64,000 nt of DNA from Progne subis subis (lineage: Eukaryota; Chordata; Aves; Passeriformes; Hirundinidae), in the NCBI GenBank assembly GCA_022316685.1, contig JAKJHU010000151.1, positions 1,006,624 to 1,070,623 on the forward strand. The letters are read 5' to 3'. This document shows, one piece after another, positions 12,489-22,756 of the stretch (its first letter is position 1; every line of letters starts with the position of its first letter). A program made the position numbers and the translations under genes. The notes under the pieces were generated by a model that searched no databases, had not been told where the DNA came from, and was given only the letters and a program-made list of their open reading frames with translations.

Positions 12489-14633
12489 TGATTTTAAATG
12501 AGTCCCCTCTTTTCACAACTCCAAGCCTGTTCCCTGCTCAGCTCAGGGCAGGGCTGGACAAAGGTAGGGGAAGTGCTCTCTGATGTTTTGGGTTTGTAGG
12601 TGGTGAATTGCCGGTGACCTTTGCTCGCAGAGCATGGCAGGAACCTGGGGATGAAAATTCTGTGCCCTGAGAAAGGGACTGACAATGCACTTTCCCCCTT
12701 TGCCAACAAATGGATGGAAAATGCTCCAATTTCAGGCTTCTGCTGTTCTGGGCATGTTCAACATCTTCCCCTAAGGAATAGTTAACTCCTGGAGGGAACA
12801 AATCCTGCCTGGAGAGACCTGAAGGATGAGAGGTGTCTCTTTGGTGTTGGGATGGGTTTTATTGAGAGTGAAAAGGGACTGTCTCAGCAGGGACACAGCT
12901 GGGAGGCAGCGTGAGCATGCGGCTTCTACCCCACAGCAGGAAAAACTGTCTGTGGCTTCTCTGATGCTTTCTTGAAAAGAATGATTTTGTTGCTGTTTGG
13001 AAGGAAACCAAAGAACTGACAGATCCAAAGGAAATGTTTCAAGTCACTCAGTGGTTTGAACTGGGGAAATGTTTCAATGGAGCTTTTTTTTTCCTTTTTG
13101 TAAAATGAAGAAAGTCTAGAGATGAGAGTCTGTTTCAAATGCTAAATGCCTGTGTTTCATACAGGGGAAATGAGAAAATTATTACCCTGCCTTTTCAGTT
13201 CCCTCCACTATTGCCCTGCACTGAAACCTCAAACACCCTTCAAGCTCTTTGCTCATTTATAAACCCCAGGAAATTGTCACCAGTTTAAGAAAGAAACTCA
13301 TCAAGAAAATACAAGGATATTTGAAAACAGAACCAGTGGCTCAGAATCTGTTCTCATCTACCCATGGACTGTTCTCATTCACCAGTGTCACTGGGGCATC
13401 ATCAGCCTGACACAGGAGATGTAGTAAAAATTATCTGGAAGCTGCCCAGGCTGGCATGGAATGGAAGCACAAATTCTCTGGGAATTCATGCTGACTGCTG
13501 CAAAGTACTGCTGTTGTCATGATCCTGCAGCCTCGTGTGAAGGCACTGATAGAAAGGCAATAACGGCACTTGGAAAATGATAAGTGGCACATTAAACTCT
13601 GCTCCAGTTGCTCAGCTCCCAGCGATAACAAGCGTTCAGCAACAAATATTAGTTATAAAGATGCAGCACAACGCGTGCCAGGAAATTACAGGTGGAAAAA
13701 AAAAAAAAAAATCAATCACCTCAAAGGATGCGGATGCAGCACTAATCCGAGCTCGAAAAGTCAGAACTTCTGGGTCTTTGCCTGAAATACCCTGGCAGAA
13801 GATAAAGGTCTTATCACTTTGCTAAACTGAAAAGTGCAACTTTTAAAGAACAGATTTCTGAACCTGTGGAAGAAATGCCAGCATTCATTCTTGAATGAAG
13901 GACTTCAGTATTCCTTCTCCTAAAAACTTAAGGAAGATGGAGATGTTGTGTGGTGAAGGAGATGGAATAATTCCCTGATCTGCGAATGAAGAGTCTTGCC
14001 CTGTTGGTGATGTTTGTAGATAATATACTTAATGCAAGATGAATAAAAGAATATTTTCCACCTCTTCTGGACTCTGCTGAATGGCTCAATAACCTCCATG
14101 TGAATTTATAATTTGCTGTTGCTTTTCAAAATGCCAAACACAAAGTGAGTGGGAGGAAGACCCGGAGGGGTAGTTAGTGAGGGGAATGGGTTATTGGGGA
14201 GGATGATTGAAGAATCCCATTGTGCTGGAGTTTTCCTGACATTTCCTTTGCAGGGAAGGCAGGCTGAGATCAGCATTTCCCCTCTTCTTGAAGTGCCTTA
14301 TCTTCGCAGCCATGTGTTCCTGGGCTGTGTTAATGAGTGTGATATATAATACATTTCGCACCGAGCCTGATTTACAAAGGATGGGCTGAAAAACCTGTCA
14401 TTCTGATGGGATGGGAATCTTAATGGAGCAGAATTTTCTGCAAATGCTACAGGGTTGTAAATAATGGAGGAAGGATAAGAATAGACAAGTCAAGTCAATA
14501 CCTGAAATACGTCTTAATTGCTCTGCTCAGCACAAAAAAGTAGCAACACATGTTGCTTATGGTGAACTCAGATGGACAGATTTTCATGGGTTTGGCTCGA
14601 TTTGTGTGGCCTGCAGTTGTTATCAACCACAAA
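12489..14633. other. Intergenic, nothing recognised
   Basis: No coding or repeat signature beyond an A15 run at 13697-13711. Confidence 0.55.
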
Positions 14634-14770
14634 ATCACTGAATGATGGAATGGTTTGGGTGGGAAGGAACATTAAAGATAATCACATTCCACCCGCCTGC
14701 CATGGGCAGGGACACCTTCCTCCAGACCAGGTTGCCTTGTCCAAATTGGCCTTGGACACTTCCAGGTATG
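14634..14770 (-). mobile_element. CR1 LINE fragment
   Basis: 'tggaatggtttgggtgggaa' to 'cttggacacttccagg', a short reverse-oriented CR1 3' end. Confidence 0.88.
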
Positions 14771-14794
14771 GGAATACATTTGTATGGTCTCGCA

Positions 14795-15526
14795 CCTGGG
14801 AAAACATAAACCAGGAGTGCAGCATGGGCTGGGATCTACCCAGCTGGGCATCAGCTCTGTGAAAAGGGACCTGCAGATCCTGGGGGACATTTTGCTCAAT
14901 GTGAATGAGCAGAGTCCTGCCATGGACAAAAAAAAAGACAACAGGGTTGGCATCAACAAAGTCATCAGTAGCAGAGATAAATGTCATTATCCCACTCAAT
15001 TCAGGGCCTGCAAGGCCACACATGGGATATTGTGTCCAGTTTTGGTTTCTGCCATACAAAAAGTTGTGGGGGGACTGGAGGGAGTCCACAAAAAATGATC
15101 AAAGGTCTGGGAAACCTGACATGAGGAAAGACTGAGATACACAAACTGTAGTTGTTCATCATTGGGAAAAGAAGGCTCATGGGAGACTTTATCACCCCAT
15201 TCCAGTATTTAAAGAGTGGCTGAAAGGAAGATGGAGATTCCCTTTTTTTTTGAGCAGTCACATGGAAAAGAGGAGGGGTATTGGATGCAAGGTACTCCAA
15301 GGGAGATTCTTATGGGACACAAGAGGAAAGTTGTACTCCATGAGAAAAAACGAGGCAGGGAATTTTCTCCCCAGGGAAGTGGTGGATTCCCCAGCATTGG
15401 ACAGTTTTAGGATTCCGCTGGACAAGGTGCTGGACCATTCTATCTAGGCTGTGCTTCAGCTGAAAAATGTTGGACCAGACCCTTGAGACTCCTTCCAACC
15501 TGGCATTCCGTGATTCTATGATTGAA
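14795..15526 (+). mobile_element. CR1 LINE, long 3' part with remnant of the ORF2 end
   Basis: About 730 bp in sense orientation. It includes the decayed end of the reverse transcriptase ORF ('gctgggatctacccagctgg', 'cagctctgtgaaaagggacc'), the 3' UTR and the tail 'gtgattctatgatt'. The coding part is broken. Confidence 0.85.
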
Positions 15527-15574
15527 AAGTAGGCTTCCCCAAGCAGAACAAGCAAAACTGTTGGAATGAGTTCA

Positions 15575-16024
15575 GAGGTGTCCATGAAGATGCTCCAAGA
15601 GCTGAAGAACCTCTGCTCTGGGTCTAGGCTGGGAGAGCTGGGAATGTCCAGCCTGGAGAAGAGAAGGCTCCAGGGAAACCTTAGAACCCTTCCAGCTCCT
15701 GAAAGGGCTCCAAAGCTGCTGGAGAGGGAGCTCTGACTTGATCACCAGGACATGTAATGACAGGACAAGGGGAAAGCACTTTAAAATGCCAGCAGGATAC
15801 GTTGAATATTGAGAAGAAATTCTCCCCTGTGAGGGTGGAGGGGTCCTGGCACAGGTTGGCCAGAGAAGCTGTAGCTGCCCCTGGATCCCTGGAAGTGTAC
15901 AAGGTCAGGTTGGATGGAGCTTGGAGCAACCTGGTCTGGTGGGAGGTGTCCCTGCCCATGGCAGGGAGCGGAACTGGGTGATCTTTAAGGTCCCTTTCAT
16001 CCCAAACCAGTCTGTGATTCCATG
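15575..16024 (+). mobile_element. CR1 LINE fragment
   Basis: Runs from 'ctccaagagctgaagaacctc' through 'agcctggagaagagaaggctcc' to 'ctttaaggtccctttcatcc' and 'gtgattccatgg' in sense orientation. It ends about 190 bases before the provirus. Confidence 0.92.
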
Positions 16025-16211
16025 GTTCAGTGAAATAGAGAAGAAAACAAGCAGTGGGCTTTAAAATCTGAAATGCTCCTTCTTGCCATGATTCATGAAT
16101 CACTCCTATGACAAAGCACTGTCCAGACACCGAGTCAAAACAAGACTTTATTTTTCTGGGAGTTATCCTTGGATGCCCAGAGGCCAAGATTTCCATGGGG
16201 ATGTGCCCCAG

Positions 16212-16768
16212 TGTCCTAGGTTGCAATGTAAAATGTGCCCAAAGTATGTATTCTATCACCATCTACATGAGCTGTTGAAGCTAGGCTGGACAGTGTTTCC
16301 CTTGCCCCCTCCCTCCAGACTATCTTCTGTTAATGGCCCAGCAATGCCCTGCTGCATGACTCATAGATAACTCCCTCCAGGAGCTCTCTCTGTTCAATGG
16401 GCAATCAAGGACCCATTGCAAGACTGATAAAATGATATCAGCCCATTGTGAGATGCTCTGCCCAGGGGGAGGAGCCAAGCATTCCCACCTGGATAGAATC
16501 TGGCATCTGGGACAGCACAGGCAGCCTTACCCACTGGATTTCCGGAGGACAAGAGCTACCAGACCTTTCTGCAGGAACACTGCTTCAACAGGACCACTTC
16601 ATCTGGACTGCTACCACCATGGTTTCAGGTTGTATTCTGACTCTGTCAGTGATCTTTTGTACTATTGCATGTGTTTTATTTTATTTTATTTTACCTTTTT
16701 TTCTCTCCTATTAAATTGTTTTTTTCTGACTTAGAGTCTCTCGCTGGTTTTGCCTTCAAGCCAGCACA
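16212..16768 (+). repeat. 5' LTR of the ERVL-like provirus
   Basis: The LTR is 557 bp, starts TGTCCTAGGTTGCAATG and ends GCCAGCACA. Towards its end is a T-rich stretch followed by ATTAAA near 16712, a likely poly(A) signal. A TATA-like position may be CTGGATAGAATC near 16490, where the related solo LTR in this window has AGATAAAAAC. It aligns along its whole length with 21954-22507. Confidence 0.93.
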
Positions 16769-16775
16769 TATATTT

Positions 16776-16793
16776 TGGCACCAAACGCGGGGC
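16776..16793 (+). promoter_or_regulatory. Putative retroviral primer-binding site, tRNA-Lys-like
   Basis: TGGCACCAAACGCGGGGC lies seven bases after the 5' LTR. It matches about 15 of 18 bases of the well-known tRNA-Lys1,2 primer-binding site. The position is right for a minus-strand primer. Another tRNA could fit better; this needs comparison with the avian tRNA set. Confidence 0.6.
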
Positions 16794-16856
16794 AGGAGGT
16801 ACTGAGAAAAGTCAGAATTAAAATTTTGTACTGAGAAAAAAAACCAGTTGTCCGCT

Positions 16857-17408
16857 ATGATACTCAGCATGCTTTCATATATCTTATACCTAGCTCTCTA
16901 CATTTTTCTGCACATGGGGCAGTATTTGCCTGTCTTAATGCTCATGTGTAGACCAGGGTATTGTACCAAAATTGCTTTATTTGTCTATTATGTTTATTGT
17001 ATGATAACCTCTGAGGCAATGAGCATCATTCAGAATGTATACTCTATTTTGTTTGCTTGTCCTGGTCCAGAATGCTACATCTGGGCTCTCAACAATCGTA
17101 CCCAGCCCCTGTGGGGAGGGGTAAAGAATGATTTTTTCCAGTCTTTTAGGTTTGGCACAGCAGTTTTCAAAAGTATTGAGTTCTCTCTAGGTGCCAATGA
17201 CAGCATAATATTGTTGTTAGCTCTGCTTTGTCTTCTCTGCACGGCCTGCACCATGCTCGCCAAGCTTAGAAATCAAACACTACATGGGGTGGTGCAGCGT
17301 CTCCTTGAGGAAGAGGGGAAAAAGAAACAAATGCAACACAACGGCATCTGTGTCTACAGAAACTGTCTTAGAGGAAACAGTATCCTGCATCTAAACAGAC
17401 TGTCATAG
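16857..17408 (+). CDS. Unrecognised 183-residue pre-gag ORF with membrane-like segments
   Basis: This intact ORF runs from an ATG at 16857 to a TAG at 17406-17408, in the 5' leader between the primer-binding site and gag. The product begins with a strongly hydrophobic stretch (residues 1-18, rich in Leu, Tyr and Ile). It has further hydrophobic segments around residues 38-65 and a clear candidate membrane helix at about 116-135. It contains several cysteines, three N-glycosylation sequons (Asn 80, 114 and 139) and a basic, Lys/Arg-rich tail. It overlaps the probable gag start at 17284 in another frame. I do not recognise the family. It could be an accessory membrane protein, a remnant of an env-like gene, or a chance ORF in T-rich leader sequence. 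That it is unbroken while gag and pol carry many breaks favours a recent function, or simple luck. Confidence 0.4.
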   Translation: MILSMLSYILYLALYIFLHMGQYLPVLMLMCRPGYCTKIALFVYYVYCMITSEAMSIIQNVYSILFACPGPECYIWALNNRTQPLWGGVKNDFFQSFRFGTAVFKSIEFSLGANDSIILLLALLCLLCTACTMLAKLRNQTLHGVVQRLLEEEGKKKQMQHNGICVYRNCLRGNSILHLNRLS

Positions 17409-18646
17409 AGGATAAAGGAACCAAAAACAAAGCAACAGTGTCAGTGTCTACACGGGCTGTCACAGAGGAGGAAAAAACCAAAGATGCCATCTGCATCTCC
17501 ACACAAACTGTCACTGAAGCAGAACAACCTAAACCAGTGGCAGTTGCCCCGGTTCAGATGAAGAAATCAAAGAGCAAATCAGTCCGCATAGTGACTGATG
17601 AGGATGTGGCAGGACCTTCGCACCCAGCAGAAGAGACAGAGCCAGAGATCATCACCCGCTCTCTATCCCTGGGTGAACTGCGTGACCTGTGGAGGGAATT
17701 CACCCACCAGACAAACGAGACCATCCTGACCTGACTGCTCCGCATCTGGGACGCCGCAGCCAATGACACCATTCTGGACGGAAGTGAGGCCAGGCAACAG
17801 GGATCGCTGTCCCGGGATGTGGTCATTGACCAGGGGATCGGGAGAACCCAACAAACTCTCAGCCTCTGGCGGCAACTGCTAACAAGTGTGAGGGACAGAC
17901 ATCTTTGTAAAGAAGACCTCCAGGTGCACCAAGGAAAATGGAGCACAAAGGAACAAGGTATCCAATGCCTGAGGGAATTGGCTGTGCTGGAGATCATTTT
18001 CTCAGAAGACCAGAGATTTCCTAAAAGCCCAGATGATGTCCAGTGCACATCGCAGATGTGGTTGAGATTCGCATAACTTGGACCAGAGATGTACTCCCAT
18101 TACCTGGCAACACTGCAGTGGAGGGAAGGCGAGGACAAAGTGGACATCTTGGTCAATAAACTACGAATTTACAAGGATACTGTCACTACTCCATTTTGTA
18201 CCCATGTCTCATCCATGGAAACAAGGCTGGCTGAGCAAGTCCGGAGCTTGATTGAAGAGGGCCACCAGAAACTGAAAAAGGAACTTAAGGAAGAAATTTA
18301 CCACATCTCGCCAGAACCAACAAGAGTCTCTGCCATTAGGAGCAGGTATCCACCAGCCAGGGGGAGAGGATACACTCCATGGGGTAACCTCTGGTCTTTT
18401 CTTCGGGAGTATGGAGAAGACATGAGAAAGTGGGATGGAAAACCCACCTCTTCCTTAGCAGCCCAGGTCTGTGAACTGAAGAGAGAGACACCTACCACAA
18501 AGAGCTCATCTAGAGCCAACGCTGCTCCAGTCTCTCAGGCACAGAACTCCAGATGGTATAGGAAGAATGATATGACTGATCCTCTTGAAGGGACCTCAGG
18601 AACATATTTACAGGAAGAGAGCAACATGTATCATGACCAGGAATAG
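17284..18646 (+). pseudogene. gag: Degraded gag of the ERVL-like provirus
   Basis: The probable start is the ATG at 17284, followed by Gly (a possible myristoylation signal) and a basic patch. A one- or two-base change near 17384 moves the reading into the frame that then runs to 18646. In that frame there are internal stops at 17732-17734 (TGA) and 18074-18076 (TAA), before the terminal TAG at 18644-18646. The N-terminal part repeats a short motif of the type VSTxTVxEEE. The rest is helical and charged. No CCHC zinc knuckle is visible. The product would be the structural polyprotein of the particle. The assignment rests on position and on similarity in style to avian ERVL gag, so the domains are uncertain. 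Confidence 0.75.
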
Positions 18647-21600
18647 GGGGGGGCTGCCTCTAGCCAGGTAGAGGAAAGGGACAATTGGGTCTATTGGACT
18701 GTGTGGATCTGATGGCCTGGCGCATCTGACCCACAAAAATATACAGCTTTGGTTGACACTGGTGCCCAGTGTACCCTGATACCATGAAGGTATGTAGGAA
18801 CAGAATCCATTTCTATTTCTGGAGTGACAGGAGGATCACAGCAGCTGACTGTATTGGAGGCCGAAGTGAGTTTAACCGGGAATGGGTGGCCAAAAACACC
18901 CCATCGTGACTGGCCCAGAGGCCCCCATGCATCCTCAGCATAGACTATCTCAAAAATAGATACTTCAAAGACCCAAAAGGATATCGTTAGGCTTTTGGGA
19001 TAGCTGCTGTAGAGACAGAAGATATCAGACAACTGAATACCTTGCCTGGTCTCTCAGACGACTCCTCTGCTGTGGGACTACTGAGAGTTGAAGAACAACA
19101 AGTACCAATTGCCACAACAACAGCACACCATCGGCAATACGGCACCTGACAGAGACTCTGTGATTCCTATCCATGAGATGATTCGTAAACTGGAGAGCCA
19201 AGGGGTGGTCAGCAAGGCTCGTTCACCTTTCAACAGCCCGATGTGGCCAGTGTGTAAGTCCAGTGGAGAATGGAGACTGATGGTGGATTACCGTGCTCTG
19301 AATGAAGTCACCCCACCACTAAGTGCTGCTGTGCCAGACATGTTGGAGCTTCAGTACGAGCTGGAATCCAAGGCAGCAAAGTGGTATGTGAACATTGATA
19401 TTGCCAATGCCTTCTTCTCCATTCCTTTGGCAGCAGAGTGCAGGGCCCAGTTTGCCTTCACCTGGAAGGGCGTACAGTACACCTGGAACCGACTGCCCCA
19501 GGGGTGGAAACACAGCCCCTACCATCTGCCATGGACTGATCCAGGCTGCACTGGAAAAGGGTGAGGCTCCTGAACATCTGCAGTACATTGATGACATCAT
19601 TGTGTGGGGGAACACGGCAATGGAAGTGTTTGAGAAAGGAGAGAAGATCATCCAGATTCTCCGGAAAGATGGTTTTGCCATTAAGAGAAGTAAAGTTAAG
19701 GGACTGGCTCAAGAAATCCAGTTTCTAGGAGTCAAGTGGCAAGATGGACGTCGCCAGATCCCCACAGAAGTAATCTACAAGATCACCGCAATGTCTCGAC
19801 CTACCAACAAGACGGAAACACAAGCTTTCCTAGGCGCCATAGGTTTCTGGAGGATGCACATTCCTGAGTACAGATTGTGAGCCCTCTCTACCTGGTCACC
19901 TGCAAGAAGAACGATTTCCACTGGGGCCCTGAACAGCAACAAGCCTTTGCCCAGATCAAGCAGGAGATCGCTCATGCAGTAGCCCTTGGCCCAGTCAGGA
20001 CGGGACCAGATGTGAAGAACGTGCTCTACTCAGCAGCCGGGAACAATGGCCTGTCCTGGAGCCTTTGGCAGAAGGTGCCTGGGGAGACTCGGGGCCGACC
20101 ACTGGGATTCTGGAGCCGAAGCTACAGAGGATCCGAAGCCAACTACACTCCAACAGAGAAGGAAATCTTGGCCGCCTATGAAGGAGTTCAAGCTGCCTCA
20201 GAAGTAATTGGCACTGAAATGCAGCTGCTTTTGGCACCACGACTACCAGTGCTGGGGTGGATGTTCAAGGGAAAGGTTCCTTCCACACATCGTGCCACTG
20301 ACACCACATGGAGCAAATGGATTGCCCTCATCACACAGTGCGCCCGTATTAGAAGCCTGAATCGCCCTGGGATTCTGGAAATTATAACTAACTGGCCTGA
20401 AGGTGAGACTTTTGGATCATCTGAAGAAGAAGAAGAAGAAGAAGTGACACGTGCCGAGGAAGCCCCACTGTATAACGAGCTACTGAAGACTGAAAGACAA
20501 TATGCCCTCTTCACTGATGGTTCCTGCTGAATGGTAGGCACTAACCGGAAATGGAAGGCTGCAGTCTGGAGCCCCACACGACGAGTTGCACAAGTTACTG
20601 AAGGACAAGGTGGATCAAGTCAGGTTGCTGAACTTAAAGCCATCCAGCTGGCTTTGGATATTGCCGAACGAGAGAAGTGGCCAAGACTCTATCTCTACAC
20701 CGACTCGTGGATGGTAGCTAATGCTCTGTGGGGATGGCTGAATCGCTGGAAAAAGGCCAACTGGCAACGCAGAGAGAAACCCATCTGGGCTGCTGAGATT
20801 TGGCAGGACATTGCCTCCCGAGTAGAGAAGCTGACCGTGAAGGTTCGACACGCGGATGCACATGTGTACAGGAGTCAGGCTAATGAAGAGCATCACAACA
20901 ACGAGCAGGTGGACAAAGCTGCCAAAGTAAAAGTATCACAGGTGGATCTAGACTGGCAGCACAAGGGAGAAGTACTCCTAGCCCATTGGGCCCATGGTGC
21001 ATCTGGTCATCAGGGGAGAGATGCAGCATACCGATGGGCCCGTGACCAAGGGGTGGACCTTACTATGGACAACATCTCGCAGGTCATCCACAACTGTGAG
21101 ACCTGTGCTGCAATCAAACAGGCCAGGCGGGTAAAACCTCTGTGGTCCAGTGGACTATAGTTGAAGTACAGGTATGGGGAAGCCTGGCAGATTGACTACA
21201 TCACCCTTCCCCAAACCTGCCAAGGCAAAAACTATGTGATGACTATGGTGGAAGCCACCACTGGATGGTTGGAGACCTACCCTGTGCCTCGTGCTACTGC
21301 TCAGAATACTATCTTAGGCCTTGAAAAGCAGGTCCTGTGGAGACATGGCACCCCCGAGAGAATCGAGTCAAAAAATGGGACCCATTTCAAGAACGGCCTT
21401 ATAAACACCTGGGCTAGAGAACGTGGCATTGAATGGGTATATCACATCCCTTATCATGCACCAGCTGCCGGGAAAGTTGAACGCTGCAATGGGTTACTTA
21501 AAACTACCCTGAAGGCGCTTGGTGGGGGGACTTTCAAAAATTGGGAAGTGAACTTAACAAAGGCCACCTGGATGGTCAACACTCGAGGGTCAATCAATCG

Positions 21601-21840
21601 AGCTGGTCCTGCCCAGTCTGAACCCTTGCACACAGTGGATGGAGATAAAGTCCCTGTGGTACACATGAAAGGTGTTTTAGGAAAAACCGTTTGGATTAAT
21701 CCAACCTCAGGCGAAGGCAGACCCATCCGTGGGATAGTTTTTGCTCAAGGACCTGGTTCTACTTAGTGGGTAATGCAGAAAGTGGGGAAACCCATTGTGT
21801 ACCACAGGGAGACCTAATTTTAAGTGAGAACTGGGTTTAA
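18647..21840 (+). pseudogene. pol: Degraded pro-pol (protease, reverse transcriptase, RNase H, integrase)
   Basis: The protease active site LVDTGAQCTLIP lies at 18749-18784 in the same frame as gag and is followed at once by a TGA (18785-18787). Several frame changes lie between 18800 and 19146. Reverse transcriptase shows VDYRALNE, DIANAFFSIPL, LPQGWKHSP and the catalytic YIDD (19584-19595). A frameshift near 19515 is compensated near 19877. RNase H begins with TDGS at 20513 but has a TGA at 20528-20530. Integrase has the H-H-C-C region, a TAG at 21158-21160 and a DD(35)E core in which the second Asp is replaced by Lys (21371-21373). A last frameshift near 21757 leads to the C-terminal stretch ending at the TAA at 21838-21840. 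No functional enzyme can be made. Confidence 0.9.
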
Positions 21841-21953
21841 GGTTTCATTCTATATATGTGTATGTATAAGCAGTGTGTATATTTATCTATCTAGCTGTAA
21901 GAATGTATTAATTTGGGTATGATGTAGATGGTCATAGAATAAGGGGTGGATTA
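21841..21953 (+). promoter_or_regulatory. Polypurine tract region before the 3' LTR; no env
   Basis: The 113 bases between pol and the 3' LTR contain no reading frame of note. AAGGGGTGGA at 21941-21950, just before the LTR, is the likely polypurine tract that primes plus-strand synthesis. Confidence 0.6.
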
Positions 21954-22507
21954 TGTCCTAGGTTACAATGTAAAATGTGCCCAAAGTATGTATTCTATCA
22001 CCATCTACATGAGCTGTTGAAGCTAGGCCGGACAGTGTTTCCCTTGCCCCCTCCCTCCAGACTATCTTCTGTTAGTGGCCCATCAATGCCCTGCTCCATG
22101 ACTCATAGATAACTCCCTCCAGGAGCTCTCTCTGGTTAATGGGCAATCAAGGACCCATTGCAAGACTGATAAAACGATATCAGCCCATTGTGAGATGCTC
22201 CGCCCAGGGGGAGGAGCCAAGCATTCCCACCTGGATAGAATCTGGGATTTGGGACAGCACAGGCAGCCTTACCCACTGGATTCCCAGAGGACAAGAGCTA
22301 CCAGACTTTTCTGCAGGAACACTGCTTCAACAGGACCACTTAATCTGGACTGCTACCACCATGGTTTCAGGTTGTATTCTGACTCTGTCAGTGATCTTTT
22401 GTACTATTGCATGTGTTTTATTTTATTTTCCCTTTTTTTCCTCTCCTATTAAATAATTATTTTTCTGACTTAGAGTCTCTCGCTGGTTTTGCCTTCAAGC
22501 CAGCACA
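21954..22507 (+). repeat. 3' LTR of the ERVL-like provirus
   Basis: This 554-bp copy of the 5' LTR starts TGTCCTAGGTTACAATG and ends GCCAGCACA. The main length difference is a TTTTA-type indel in the T-rich stretch near its right end. Confidence 0.93.
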
Positions 22508-22688
22508 CTCAAGTGCCAGCCTCCTTTCTGCTGCACTCAGGGCACTTCTTTCAAGACTGTTGCAATACAAGATTCCTAAATATAGATCCTAAATGTATGT
22601 GCCTTTATCCTGAAGTTTGCTAAACATCCACTGTCCCACAGTGGTCGGTTTTCTAAGCAGAAAGCTGGAATTACACACAGTGTGTCTG

Positions 22689-22693
<5 letters not shown>

Positions 22694-22754
<61 letters not shown>
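22694..22754 (+). repeat. Poly(A) run, 61 bases
   Basis: Pure A run beginning 187 bases after the 3' LTR, with GT repeats on its right side. Confidence 0.9.

Positions 22755-22756
<2 letters not shown>

Larger units (their letters stand above)
16212..22507 (+). mobile_element. Near full-length env-less ERVL-like endogenous retrovirus
   Basis: This 6.3-kb provirus has two directly repeated LTRs (16212-16768 and 21954-22507), a primer-binding site at 16776-16793, a pre-gag ORF, damaged gag, pro and pol, and a purine tract before the 3' LTR. Reverse transcriptase, RNase H and integrase motifs resemble class III (ERVL) elements known from birds. Only 113 bases separate the end of pol from the 3' LTR, so there is no env. 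The LTRs differ by roughly 15-20 substitutions plus a few indels, about 3 percent, which suggests insertion within the last several million years (inference). No clean target-site duplication is visible: cccag stands on the left and ctcaa on the right. Confidence 0.93.

Noticed and set aside
15681..16262. 193-codon minus-strand ORF reaching into the 5' LTR
   Set aside because: It is mostly CR1 3' UTR read in antisense; many CR1 copies give similar ORFs.
17554..18048. 164-codon minus-strand ORF
   Set aside because: It is a shadow of the gag reading frame of the provirus.
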